Source: Protula sp. h YS-2021 (taxonomy: Eukaryota; Annelida; Polychaeta; Sabellida; Serpulidae). Taken from it: 64,000 nucleotides of DNA. Under the pieces are notes generated by a model. That model was given only the letters and a program-made list of their open reading frames with translations. It was not told where the DNA came from and made no database searches. The position numbers were made by a program, and so were the translations under genes. This document shows, one piece after another, positions 41,346 through 51,494 of the stretch. The stretch's first letter is position 1. Every line of letters begins with the position of its first letter. The DNA is taken from the NCBI GenBank assembly GCA_949752745.1, contig OX457031.1, forward strand, positions 22,059,642-22,123,641, read 5' to 3'.

Positions 41346-42248
41346 GAGTCACTCTACAATCTGAATTTGGGTTTGGTAAACTTTTGTAGCCAACTTCCAA
41401 GTTATTTCTTGCATTAATAAGTGATGACATGCTATGGTCACGCTTTCCATTCGGGACCAATATGTCCAGGGACGATATGTCTAAATCCCTTATGTCACAG
41501 ACGTCTTGTGTGAATACCATTAAAACCAACAATCTTGATGGAACAACTTCTAAAAGATAATGAAGCATACAGAACGTGCTGAGGATATGGATTTCGAGGA
41601 TGTTAAAAAAAATGTGCATGTACATCAATGCACTGTCACTACACAATATATCATTGTCGCATACCAAATTGCAATCATTCTGCAACCGTCATTTTATTGC
41701 CGTTTTATATTTTACAATATGAAAAACTACAAAGCAATCAAAAAGATAAGTAACAATGAGTAACCTAGAATAAAACACAGACACCTAACTACTTCCATCA
41801 TACCCTGCATTTGTTTCTCTATTTTTGTTCCATTCAGTTACTCTGGTCTTTTCATTGTCTCTAATGGGTATTTTTTCTCTCTCTCTCGTGTCCTTGGAGA
41901 TATCCTATGCACGCAGTATTAAGCGATACTCTTTCAAGTACTGTTCTCCTTATATCAACAAATGACGTGTAGAGGCTTTGGGATGAAAGGCATCGCAGAA
42001 GAACGCGAGGAAACGATCTAATGGATTGCAAGGCGACTTTCATTGTAACGCTCTGAACAAAACAACCTCTTTGAAACTGAATTCCCTTAATGTTTGTAAT
42101 TATGAAAGAAGCACCATTGTTGAGAGATGAATAAACGGTAACTGAATTGCCTGCATATGTATAGCTGATGCCAATTTGTCCCATGCTAAATTTTTGCTCC
42201 CGTACCATTGCCGGTAAGACAAATTAATAAACAGTTGTGAAGCTATCA
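41346..42248. other. non-coding stretch
   Basis: Around 41441-41500 a few diverged 'atatgtc' words resemble a single foldback arm, but no partner arm was found. No gene recognised. Confidence 0.4.
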
Positions 42249-42855
42249 ACCCAGCAAACAACCGACGTCTTTTTTGGTTGAAAAAAGGTTGGATTTTGGT
42301 CGCGACGATTTCACAGCCATATTCTGAGCTATTACCCCAAAACCAGACTTTATTCCGACGTCGAGGCGACGTCGGTTTTCTGACGTCATTCCGACGTTGC
42401 AAAAACGACTAAAAAGCGATGTCAGCAGCATTATTATCGCTCACCGGAAATAGAAGTTATTTTGAAAAGAGGAAGAAAAAACGTAATTTTACATGAAAAT
42501 TTTAGAATTTTGATGGCGCGTCGGTATTCTTCTTCCTAGATTGTAAAAATGTACATGGAAAATGATTTCGTATGTATTTCACAACAGCAGTTGAATGATT
42601 AATTATCTATTAATTATATAATTCTAGTCAGTTTCAGGTCGGAATCCGACGTCGGTTCCAATTTCATATACAACCTAAAGCCGACTTAATTCCGAAGTCG
42701 GATTTAGGTCGGAACCCGACGTCATTCTGACGTTGAAAACCCGACGACGGTTCCATTTCATATACAACCAAAACCGGCACGTCAATCCGACGTCGGAAAC
42801 ATCGGGTCACGACGTCGACCCGACGTCATTCTGATGTCTTAATGTTTGCTTTGAA
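42249..42855 (-). repeat. GACGTC-rich element, copy G
   Basis: Begins with 'acccagcaaacaaccgacgt' at 42249, the reverse complement of the ending of the other copies. The internal block is 'attatcgctcaccggaaa' at about 42432. It is followed by a run of 'ccgacgtcggttcc' and 'cgacgtcattctgacgt' words. The two halves each contain CCGACGTCGG palindromes. Confidence 0.6.
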
Positions 42856-42979
42856 TCTGCTCCGTGACCGGTCGCAAAAACAGCGAAACCAATTCGGATA
42901 ACGCTTAGAAGATTGAACTCACTGCGAAGCAAAAACGATACAACACACTAATTGATTTCATCGATACTGATCTTACCCC

Positions 42980-43335
42980 GTGAATATTTTTACGTTGATG
43001 GAACGTCGATTTGAAGTTGCAATGTCGTCCCCACAAAAACGCAACATTAAATTTAGCTGCAGTTGGTCGCGACCATACATCAACGTCTAATCAACGGATC
43101 TGACACAACGTCTAATTGGACAAGCGATACTGCTTAGATGTTGCATTCGGTGGTAACCAAAACCCCACTTTCTTTGGCGTCTAATCAACGCCTTTGGTAT
43201 AACGTTCAACAGACATCCGAATACGGCCGTTGTATAGACACACGTCATCAACGTTGCGAATAGGTTGCTGCCAGTGTTATATAGACATTTCGAAGCTGGC
43301 GTTGTTTAGATTTCGGAACTCAAAATAAGATGGAA
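42980..43335. repeat. GACGTC-rich element, copy H
   Basis: Contains 'tggtcgcgaccatacatcaa', 'cgtctaatcaacg' repeats and 'tagacacacgtcatcaacgt'. Its orientation is opposite to copy F, as judged from the order of these words. It lacks a clear terminus. Confidence 0.45.
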
Positions 43336-44004
43336 GTTCCAATAAACTTTCTAAACTGTACAAAATATGATGGAGAATGCCGCACTGATTGCCTGAGAAT
43401 ATTTAAAAGTTTAGTCATTGCCCTGGGGTGGGGTGGGTGAGGGGGGGGGGGCGGGAGGCAATATACATTGATGGATGACCAAGTCTCAGGAACTCATATG
43501 CTACATAGTTTGGCTCTCCTGTAAATGCAATAATTCACAAAATTATATACATCTTACAGGATTATATACATCTTATGGTGATGCGTTTTAGCAAAATTAT
43601 ATAAAGAACACTAAAAAACCAAAAGGACTTACAATGTTTCCAAGTTGCTTTACTTAACGTATAGCTTAATACTTTTAGGAAATAATTTCTCCATTGAAAG
43701 GATGTTTTCGGTACCTTTTCTTGTTTTCCGGCAAATCTTTCACTTAAAAATTTTACTCATCCAGTCAGTCAACCAGACGTTTTTTTTTTTTTTTGAATTT
43801 TGTGGCTCCTGTAAACATCTATAGATGGGGGGTGGTGGGATTTTCTCAACACTTGCCAAAGTGAAGGGGGTTTTTCAGGTAGAAATTTTCCCGGGATTCC
43901 ATGCAAACAAGAGAATGGGTTCCAAGTGGAGAGAGACGAAACGGAAAGCAATCCTATCCGTCCAGGCGAATGACTGAAATCCCCGAGAAAGCAGTTAAAA
44001 AACC

Positions 44005-44039
<35 letters not shown>

Positions 44040-44113
44040 TTTTTAAACATAATACTGAAAGCAACCTGTAAGATAGAACAGCTACATAATGTCTGGTTCA
44101 CGGCTGTTATAAA
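43336..44113. other. non-coding stretch with G-rich tract
   Basis: 43425-43458 is a string of G runs (GGGG, GGGG, GGG, a 12-G run, GGG) expected to form a G-quadruplex. A GT microsatellite follows at 44009-44037. No gene recognised. Confidence 0.5.
44009..44037. repeat. (GT)n microsatellite
   Basis: Fourteen uninterrupted GT units and a final G. Confidence 0.97.
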
Positions 44114-44127
44114 GTGGAACTTTAGTT
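44114..44127 (+). repeat. left inverted repeat of the RAG1-like element
   Basis: GTGGAACTTTAGTT; its exact reverse complement is at 47944-47957. Confidence 0.6.
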
Positions 44128-44611
44128 AATCTGAGCTGAGCTGACAGGGCTTTGTTGTTGTTTACATTTTTGTTTAGCTGCGGGAGAGGCTAAGCCAATA
44201 TCCAGCATAAACACTGCATTGCCTTAACACAAAGTGAGGGAAAACCCAGCAAAAAGAAGAGTTTTGTACATTTTTCAAAGACCGTTTTCTCGCTATTGAT
44301 CAAATGAATTCTTTTCATTTTTTGCAATATTAAGCAAAAATGAATTCAGTAATAAGAAATGCAATTTGTTTTTGGATTCAGTGATTATTTTCCTTAGAAT
44401 ATGAAGAAACATATTGTATGGTGCAGACTTAAACACTGCATGCACACAGTCGGCTTAAAATAGAAGTACCTGTATGGCTAACTTACAATTTCAGGAGCGG
44501 TATCCAGATTCCTTGTATTATGTCTTTGTAACAACTATTTATCCAATACACAAATATTAATCAATTACACAAATATATGACACAGATATACTCTAAGAAA
44601 CAACATAGACA

Positions 44612-47314
44612 TTATTGCAGTTTTGGCTTTTTACGTTTTGGTGCATAAACAGCAGCATCAAGTATCTCAGGGGAAACTTTGATATGATGTTCATGTATCG
44701 TGTATAACAGTCGTTTCAGTGGGTCTTTAACACCAGTCATATATCGCGATATCCGATTAATTTCCGCGTGTATGGATTCGATACCTTGCTCACCTTGCAG
44801 GCCCATACCGAACTGCCATTGCTCCATAAACGGAACAATGTGATCTTCCAAAATGTGGTGTTTTGGCAAAATGGTTGAGTCGAAATTTGAGCGATAAAAT
44901 TGTAAATATTCGTCTATACATTGTTCGACGTGTGCAATATCGTTGATGCAAACTGGATACCCGTGACCAACTAAATTATGAACTTCTGAAAATAGCTTAT
45001 TTAAAGTTTTAAATTTTGCTGAAGTTAACTCAGCCATGTGTTCGATTTCGTAATCGCATTCACCCAGCATGATTGCTTGTTCTGTCACAGAATTGCATAA
45101 TGCATTATAAACTGATTCTTTTAAATATTTTGAGCAATGATTTCCAACGAACGATCTAGAGTGATATGCTTGCACTTTAATGCCATTTTGGTTTAATACC
45201 TTTTCCAGATTTGCGACAATTGGACCATTCCATTTTTGGAATTTTATTGCTTTTTTATGCTCGATGGCACCTTCTAAATCTTGGAGAATTGTAGTTAACA
45301 ATTGTTTGTTTTGCTCATTTCCCTTAATAATTTCATCACGTTTTCTTTCAAGTACTACAACTGTTCTGCAGGCATTAACGTAACGATTGAAAACACTATC
45401 GTTTACTAAACTGATCCCTACTCTAGCGAAATAATGAGCTACTCTTTTATCAATTTCGTGACATTCTTTTTCGAGTTCGTCATGATGTCGTTTTACGAGA
45501 CCTAACAGAATATGTAAGTACGGTATTGAAACATGAGAAATAGGTATGTCCCAAATCGGTTCATGTATCACGTTGCGGTAATTTGATGCTGTCTTTTTAT
45601 TTTTTCCTTGCATGGCGTACGCTGCATAGTTTTCTCTAATATTTTCGACTGTTCTTTCTTCGTATCTTCCTCTAACGTCCCTGGGATTTTGCATTGCACG
45701 GGACGTTATCTGGCACCACAGGCAACAATATGTCCCTTTCGCACCCGATATACCGTACATCTGCGAAAGGAACGCGTAATCACCGCATAAAAATACACGT
45801 ATGTTTTTTTCATTCCATGTCATATTTTGTAACGCAGTAACTTGCTGTTTGTATTCACTAAGTACTAAGTTTAAATTGCATTGCAAATCTTTACCACAAA
45901 ATGTATTTATCACAATTGTATTATCACGAGAGTTCGGGCTGTTTATGTTTAATACTTGCAAACATAGCTTAAAACTATCCCCACCATGATCTCCTCCTAA
46001 TTTTATCCAAATTTCCCTTTCAGGTATCATTCCGACTTTATGTTCAAGTCTATGTTGCTTTTCATAATTGTCCAAAAGATTTTTAGTGAATGTAACTAAA
46101 TCCTTTACATACACGTTAGGACATTCTTTGTAATTAATGCCGTAAACGCTGTCCGGCGATATGTCATCTTTGAACGCTAATTTTATCATTTGTGATTCGA
46201 GTCTATCATTTAAAATTGCTGCTCTAAATTCACGCATTTTATTTTCACTGTCCACGTCCGCACCTGAACTTTTAAAGTAACGGAGGCTTTTTCTCATTTG
46301 TGATACTGTCAACCCAACATTAGTTTTCATTGCTAACGCACTATATTTACTAATATGAACCTTTGATTTTATACCAGCTCGGTGCAGTATCTTGGTCTGT
46401 GTTGGTTTTCTTAAATACTTGAGTTCGCATGACATTAACTGTTGATTTGATTGCCTGCCTCGACCTGATAACGATTTTCTGAATCTTGCCATAAGGTTCA
46501 CTCGTTTTCGTTTAGTTTTTTCGCACGAATTTTGTGTGACTCTACGAGGATTATTGATCTTTTTAAATACTAATGGCTGTCCACCAGTTCTAATTAGCAA
46601 AGTGTCACTATCTGGTGTGATTTCTAATATTCGTTTTGTCAATTTAGAATGGGATTTTTTAATTGAATCATCAATCGGCATGTTGTCTTTCAATATCTGA
46701 TTGATAGACGGGCTAATCGGAGACGTTTGAATTGCAATTTCATTTAATCTGGCAATTCTGGGACTTCTACGTATTGGGCTGTTGTTGTCTTGATTATTGC
46801 TTTCAACACATCTTTTTGGTGTTTCGACTAGTTTTTTCTCAGGTGAGCTTAACGAGACTGTTTCAAGACTAGTCGCAGTCATTGTTGATATGGAGTCAGT
46901 GTCTAACTTACTTCTCAAATTTTGCTTTTTGTTTTTAAGCATTCTATAATACTTGACCCCTATTGTCTCATCTAACTGATTGCACGTTTTGCACTTGTTG
47001 TAGCCCCTTTCATGAATATTCCAGTGGAATGTAACATGATTTTTTCGCTTATGTTTCGGCTTTGACTTTTCACGAATAAGCTGGTTATAGCATTTTACAC
47101 ACATTTTTTGCGGGTGAATATTGTTGTCATCACATGTGATATCTAGCCCAAACACATTTGTAAGATCGTGAATATAATTTTTAACTAGCTTTGGCGGCCT
47201 TCTTTTGGCCTTTTTTTCTTTATTTGATTCCGCTCTGTTGCAGCAAATTCGACAAAGTTCATTCAACGCGCGATTATGTTTTTCAAAATTATTGCCTGCT
47301 TTTGATAACGCCAT
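44612..47314 (-). CDS. RAG1-like transposase, intact
   Basis: An intronless 900-codon ORF starting at the ATG ending at 47314 (aaaATGg context); the in-frame TTG nine bases earlier is not a start. Residues 21-111 carry a zinc-binding region in RAG1 N-terminal order: C21/C24, 'VFGLDI' with 'IHP' and H67/C72/C75, then H97/H101 and C108/C111. After a basic linker, the second half has a DDE-type core. 'GGDHGGD' (D442/D446) can be placed at RAG1 D600. 'FLCGDY' (D512) with 'YCCLWC' (C531/C534) matches D708 and zinc ligands C727/C730. H820/H825 have the five-residue spacing of H937/H942, and 'GEQGIES' (E846) matches E962. RAG1 numbering is from memory. There are no stops or frameshifts in 2.7 kb, so the copy is recent and potentially functional. 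N-RAG-TP elements described from molluscs are the closest relatives I know. Assignment to the family is firm; the catalytic alignment is inference. Confidence 0.85.
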   Translation of the reverse strand: MALSKAGNNFEKHNRALNELCRICCNRAESNKEKKAKRRPPKLVKNYIHDLTNVFGLDITCDDNNIHPQKMCVKCYNQLIREKSKPKHKRKNHVTFHWNIHERGYNKCKTCNQLDETIGVKYYRMLKNKKQNLRSKLDTDSISTMTATSLETVSLSSPEKKLVETPKRCVESNNQDNNSPIRRSPRIARLNEIAIQTSPISPSINQILKDNMPIDDSIKKSHSKLTKRILEITPDSDTLLIRTGGQPLVFKKINNPRRVTQNSCEKTKRKRVNLMARFRKSLSGRGRQSNQQLMSCELKYLRKPTQTKILHRAGIKSKVHISKYSALAMKTNVGLTVSQMRKSLRYFKSSGADVDSENKMREFRAAILNDRLESQMIKLAFKDDISPDSVYGINYKECPNVYVKDLVTFTKNLLDNYEKQHRLEHKVGMIPEREIWIKLGGDHGGDSFKLCLQVLNINSPNSRDNTIVINTFCGKDLQCNLNLVLSEYKQQVTALQNMTWNEKNIRVFLCGDYAFLSQMYGISGAKGTYCCLWCQITSRAMQNPRDVRGRYEERTVENIRENYAAYAMQGKNKKTASNYRNVIHEPIWDIPISHVSIPYLHILLGLVKRHHDELEKECHEIDKRVAHYFARVGISLVNDSVFNRYVNACRTVVVLERKRDEIIKGNEQNKQLLTTILQDLEGAIEHKKAIKFQKWNGPIVANLEKVLNQNGIKVQAYHSRSFVGNHCSKYLKESVYNALCNSVTEQAIMLGECDYEIEHMAELTSAKFKTLNKLFSEVHNLVGHGYPVCINDIAHVEQCIDEYLQFYRSNFDSTILPKHHILEDHIVPFMEQWQFGMGLQGEQGIESIHAEINRISRYMTGVKDPLKRLLYTIHEHHIKVSPEILDAAVYAPKRKKPKLQ

Positions 47315-47943
47315 TTTCCACAAAGCAACGATATTTCTATGAGAGAAAAATATGTTACGGTATTGTTAGCTGTGCATACACACGATTCAAACATGCAGTG
47401 TTTTGCTCTGTGTATGCAATTCACAGCGCTGTTGCCACGGAAACTGGCACAAGGATAAGCCAACTGTACACTCTAGGCCTGTTACAGAGCCTGTCTTTAG
47501 CTATCAATTTCGCATACACAGTGGAACTGAATCCACTTAATTTTTAGACCAACGAAAAGACAAGATTTCTGTGGTTACAGTGATATATAGCTTGACGGGT
47601 GTCCCTTGTACTTTGGATGTAAAAACGCGGTGTAAAGATAGCCCGCCCAGCCAGAAAAATGCTTCATTTTTTTGTTGATTTTTAAACAAAACTTTGACTT
47701 TTAACAGCTCGTGTAACTTCATCTTATGAAAATATAAAATGATAATAATACCATGTGAAAGAGGAACTATCTTGTAATCGATAGGTGTAATTTATACCTA
47801 AATATATAATTGCGACTTGCTGAAAAGAATTAAAATGTAAAGTTGGGTAGAATTTTAGAAAGCCCTATGCTAGAGCACATGCTCTCACTGTGCCATATTT
47901 GGGACCTTGTTTACAAACATGACATCAGGTGATTGAAGCAAAA

Positions 47944-47957
47944 AACTAAAGTTCCAC
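47944..47957 (-). repeat. right inverted repeat of the RAG1-like element
   Basis: AACTAAAGTTCCAC, the reverse complement of 44114-44127. Confidence 0.6.
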
Positions 47958-48186
47958 AAATACAGCATTTTATAAAGCTGTGGGTTATGACGTCGCTTTA
48001 AATAGAGCAGCCCATGTGAGGAGTAATTTATTTCAGGTAAATTGGTTACCGTGCGTGCTCACGCTGCCATTTGCTAATTAGGTTTGGACTTGGGGATACG
48101 TGAGGGGGCAGGGCTTTTAGAATTCTATTTTTTTCTCACATTTTATTCTTACAAGCTTTTTGTGCACTTTCTGATTAAATCCGACA

Positions 48187-48387
48187 TTTTACTTCGCAAA
48201 AGCTTAGAATTCGCTTATCTCCACTTTTAGATGGGTTTCTCTTTGGTTAGATTTACCACACAATAGAAAAAGAAACTTTTTCACGCAAATAGAATGAACC
48301 CTATCCCGCCTTTCATCCAGCCAGCCGATGAGAATGCAGATAACACAAAGTGCTACGTCACTGAAGCTGTCAACCATTCCCTTTAAG
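48187..48387 (+). repeat. left inverted terminal repeat of the DIRS element
   Basis: The stretch from 'tctccacttttagatgggtt' to 'ccattccctttaag' is inverted at 55905-56077 with only scattered differences. The outermost 49 bases (48187-48235) are instead matched, without a mismatch, by the first half of the internal complementary region. Confidence 0.85.
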
Positions 48388-49451
48388 TGTGGCGTTGTCA
48401 AACACGCGCCATTCTGTGTGCTCCGCAATTTTTTGGAAAAAGGGATCTAGTTCAAGGTGCGAATTTGCCTTTAGTGGTTTTATTTCTTACCTAAAGGACT
48501 AATTTATCTTGTGTACTTGTGTGGATTTAATTAGCCCACGATTAAGCAAGGATTTTAGCATCTTGTACTTCGGTCAGGTAGTTGGTGAGTTTACACGGAA
48601 CGGTGACACTTCCCAGTCCCGAGAAGTGTGCCTCTCTTCTCCACAGAAGTCTACAGGATCGAATGTTACTAGTTTCCAGCACACAGCTTCTAGGAGTCGT
48701 TGAGTCTTTTCAGTCTGCTGTGCCTGTTTAGACTCTAGGCCTTGCTTTGTGTCTGTGTCACTTCGGTGTGGCCAGTCACAGTTGGCTGTCACTCCTTGGA
48801 ACTGGTCAGACGTCTCCCAGCAGTGGTGTGTTTCTGACCTCAGTTCGAGAGGAAGAAATGCTTTTTGGCGTTTCTAGCGGTTTTCCGGCGTTTTTTTGGC
48901 GTCGAAACCCTTGCGGGGGCCGCGGGGTGACCGTTATGGCTTTCCGTGCCGTACTAGGTGCGCTGATCCCACCTCGGCCTTGTGGACTGTGGGATTAGCG
49001 GTGCCGTGTCGGACAGTGGCCATTTCGTTCCCCCCACCTAGTCCCATCTCGGTTACGCTACCGGGGGACTTAGGCCTATAAAGGGTTTTTCCCCGACCAG
49101 GGACCGTCATGGGCACGGGACTAAGTACCGGGGCCCATGTGGGGATCTCTGACCTGAGGCCTGTTTTGGTCACGGGACCGAGGCCCACGTTGGGATTATG
49201 GTACTGGAACCCATAACTCTGCCCATTATGGTCCCCCTCCCGCAGAAAGCAGCTAGAAGGCACCTGAAAGCATCGCTTTCGATCAGAGAGTCAGAATTTA
49301 TTCTGCCTAAGTAAAAAAAAAGAGCTGTTTTCGCCAGCAACGCTCGGTCTCTTGTTTAGTCGTCGTAGCTCCATTAGTGTTGCGTGTTATATGTCTACTT
49401 GCAGATTCCTTTGCAGTCACTCATGACTTCTTTTCTGCTTGTTTTTCAGAT
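48388..49451 (+). other. 5' leader of the DIRS element
   Basis: About 1 kb between the terminal repeat and the Gag ATG. The second half (48880-49240) is GC-rich and built from diverged internal repeats of words such as 'cgggac', 'ccgggg' and 'atggta/cccc'. A pyrimidine-rich 'tctgcttgtttttcag' (ending 49450) directly precedes the Gag ATG at 49452 and looks like a splice acceptor, so the leader may have been spliced. Confidence 0.5.
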
Positions 49452-51488
49452 ATGACAGAGGCCACCCTGCGTTCGCCTCTGAAGCTACTGCAGTGCTCCC
49501 ACCATCCCTCTGCTCGGAATCCGCATACTGTGTGTGATCGGTGTCGGAGGAATAGTGGCTTGCCCCTCTGTGACGAACTCAATACGTGCCCAGAGTGCCA
49601 GAATCTTACGTCAGATGACTGGAAGCTGATTTATAAGAACAGGGCACGAAACGACCGTAGACGGGATCGCCGTCGTATTCTCTCCTCTACGCCGTTTCTC
49701 TCCAGGACTTTGTTAATGAGACAATGAGGAAAGCCAGCTCAGTTATGCTGGATCAAGTCTCTACCCCGGTTAGGGTAGACTTAGGTTCGGAGTCTGACGT
49801 ACCCGTGACGGGCAAGAAGGCCAAGAAACACAAGACCAAGGCGTTCACAGAGACAGTGGCTGAGGTGGATATCCCCGAGGGAGGCGAACGAGAAGTGCTG
49901 CGGAGAGCTTGGGCGTCGTCTCCCCCACAGTGGTCATTCCTTCAGAGACTGAATCCAAACCAAAGTCCCAGTCCCCGGAGCTGGTGACGGTCACTCATAC
50001 GGCGTCGGGGGGCCTCGTTTACAGCGGCGGCTGGTCAGTTGGGGATTCCGGCACAGATCGAACCATCTCCCTCTACCCAATCTCCAAACCTTTCAGGGGA
50101 GTTTTCGGCTTTCTTAGCTTTACAGACTCGGATGCAGAAGCAACTACAGGAGTTACAATTGCGCCTGCAGAGCCAGGAATCCACGCCGATTCCATAGGCC
50201 ACAGTCTCTCGTCCCCCAGAGGACGACTCTTGCTCCCCGCACCCACCTCCCCCCCCCCCCCCCCGCTGGCACGTCGAGATACACTGGCAGACTCGGGCTC
50301 AGCTAGCGATGAGGATTCTTCGGAGATCCCACCGTCAGGTCAGGCTTCGAGATTAATGCAGGAGGACGATGACGACCTGCAATCGGTTACATCACCCATC
50401 TCGGCAGTTCCGCTCAACAGAGAACGGGAGATTTACACTCCTTCTGGGGAAGTACCGACTGACCAAACTACAGAGCAACCAGGCAACGATAGTGGTCGGG
50501 ATTCTGCGGAACAAGAGTCCGAGGATGAGGAGTCAGAGGGCACGGCAGATGACAACCCTCCCTCCGCCCACTTCCGCCTCCCCTTGCGAGAAACGGACAA
50601 CATTAGATCTCCGGGTAGCGGTCAGAGGCTCTGGAAGGATCCTGCGGCAGCAGGCAGGCGCCCTATCAGGACCCACTCTCCTCCGGACCTCACCCCCCGC
50701 AGCGAGGAACCAACACCCTCGGGAGCTTCATCCACCATAGCCCCCGAGGACGTACCATTCAGGGACGCTGTCAAAGAAATTGCACGACTGGCTAACGTCT
50801 GCTTTTGGTCCCCAGGTCTCGACAAGGAAGATTCCCCCATAAGAATGACTTCACAGACAGTTTTACCTCCGCAGGACTCTTTCGTAGCACTTTCGACAAG
50901 TGAAGGCATTGCCAACGCTATCACAGTCCGTTCCAAGGAGTTTAAGAAGCTTGATGCTAGCGAGGGCCGCACTCTCTCTCTCGTTTTCACGCATCTAAGC
51001 ATTGTGCAGTGAGACCGGGCCCGTACAGGTCCTCTGATGACCTAGTACCCCTGGAGGCACTTGAGCAACCGGCGAAGAGGACAGTTTGGATGCCATCGGT
51101 TAGAAGCGATTCAGACATCCCATTAGTCGAGAAGGATGGTAGGACCATCGAGTCTTCCTCCCGTCATATACTCAATATCATGTCTTTCCATGACTACACT
51201 CTGAAAGCCTTAAAGACACGCTGGGAGGGCCTACACCTCGATGATCCGGTGGCCTCTAAACTTCTGGAATGTCTCGCTCTGGCGACCAGAGATGTAGTCA
51301 AACTGTCCACCTTCCTCATGACCTCCATGGTATTTCTCCGGCGGGACGCGTTTCTCCAGCACTGCTGGTCGAGCGTGAAGGGTCTGAGAGACTTGCTGCA
51401 TGCGCCCATCCTTGGGCAGAAAGAACTCTTCCCCCCGGCGGAAGTAGAACGTGTGAACCAAGAAAGCCGCTCTCTCTCGCAGGATTAG
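49452..51488 (+). pseudogene. DIRS ORF1 (Gag-like), frameshifted
   Basis: The ATG at 49452 opens a segment with a cysteine-rich cluster (C15, H17/H18, C28, C31, C40, C46, C49) that is not a CCHC knuckle but a probable zinc fold. An Arg-rich stretch follows. The frame then closes at TGA 49725, which overlaps an ATG in the next frame (ATGA). It continues in that frame to about 49925, in a third frame from 49909 to about 51005 (long acidic, Ser/Pro-rich low-complexity region), and in a fourth block from 51009 to 51488. This last block is helical, with 'LKALKTRWEGLHLDDPVASK', and is the capsid-like C-terminal region. The order and composition suit Gag of DIRS elements. Frameshifts near 49725, 49920 and 51005 inactivate it; the first could alternatively be programmed. 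Confidence 0.65.
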
Positions 51489-51494
51489 GCACTC

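Larger units (their letters stand above)
44114..47957 (-). mobile_element. RAG1-like (N-RAG-TP-type) DNA transposon
   Basis: A single long minus-strand ORF for a RAG1-like transposase is bracketed by a perfect 14-bp inverted repeat (44114-44127 and 47944-47957), giving a compact element of about 3.84 kb. I could not identify a convincing target-site duplication; AAA flanks both sides but is uninformative in AT-rich DNA. Weaker similarity of the flanks ('acagcta/tca/tataa' on both sides) suggests that the true ends may lie up to about 35 bp further out. No second ORF resembling RAG2 is visible inside. Confidence 0.6.

Noticed and set aside
41441..41700. 'atatgtcc/atatgtct' words as a further foldback element
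   Set aside because: Only one arm visible and too few units.
47315..47323. Earlier TTG start for the RAG1-like transposase
   Set aside because: Eukaryotic initiation at TTG is unlikely and the next in-frame ATG has a strong context.
47886..47892. CACAGTG (minus strand), identical to the RAG recombination-signal heptamer, near the right end of the RAG1-like element
   Set aside because: No ACAAAAACC-like nonamer at 12 or 23 bp and no counterpart at the left end; a seven-base match is expected by chance.
48204..48428. Conserved-looking 74-residue frame found again at 55901-56101 and 58036-58236
   Set aside because: It is the DIRS inverted terminal repeat translated; the conservation is of DNA repeats, not protein.
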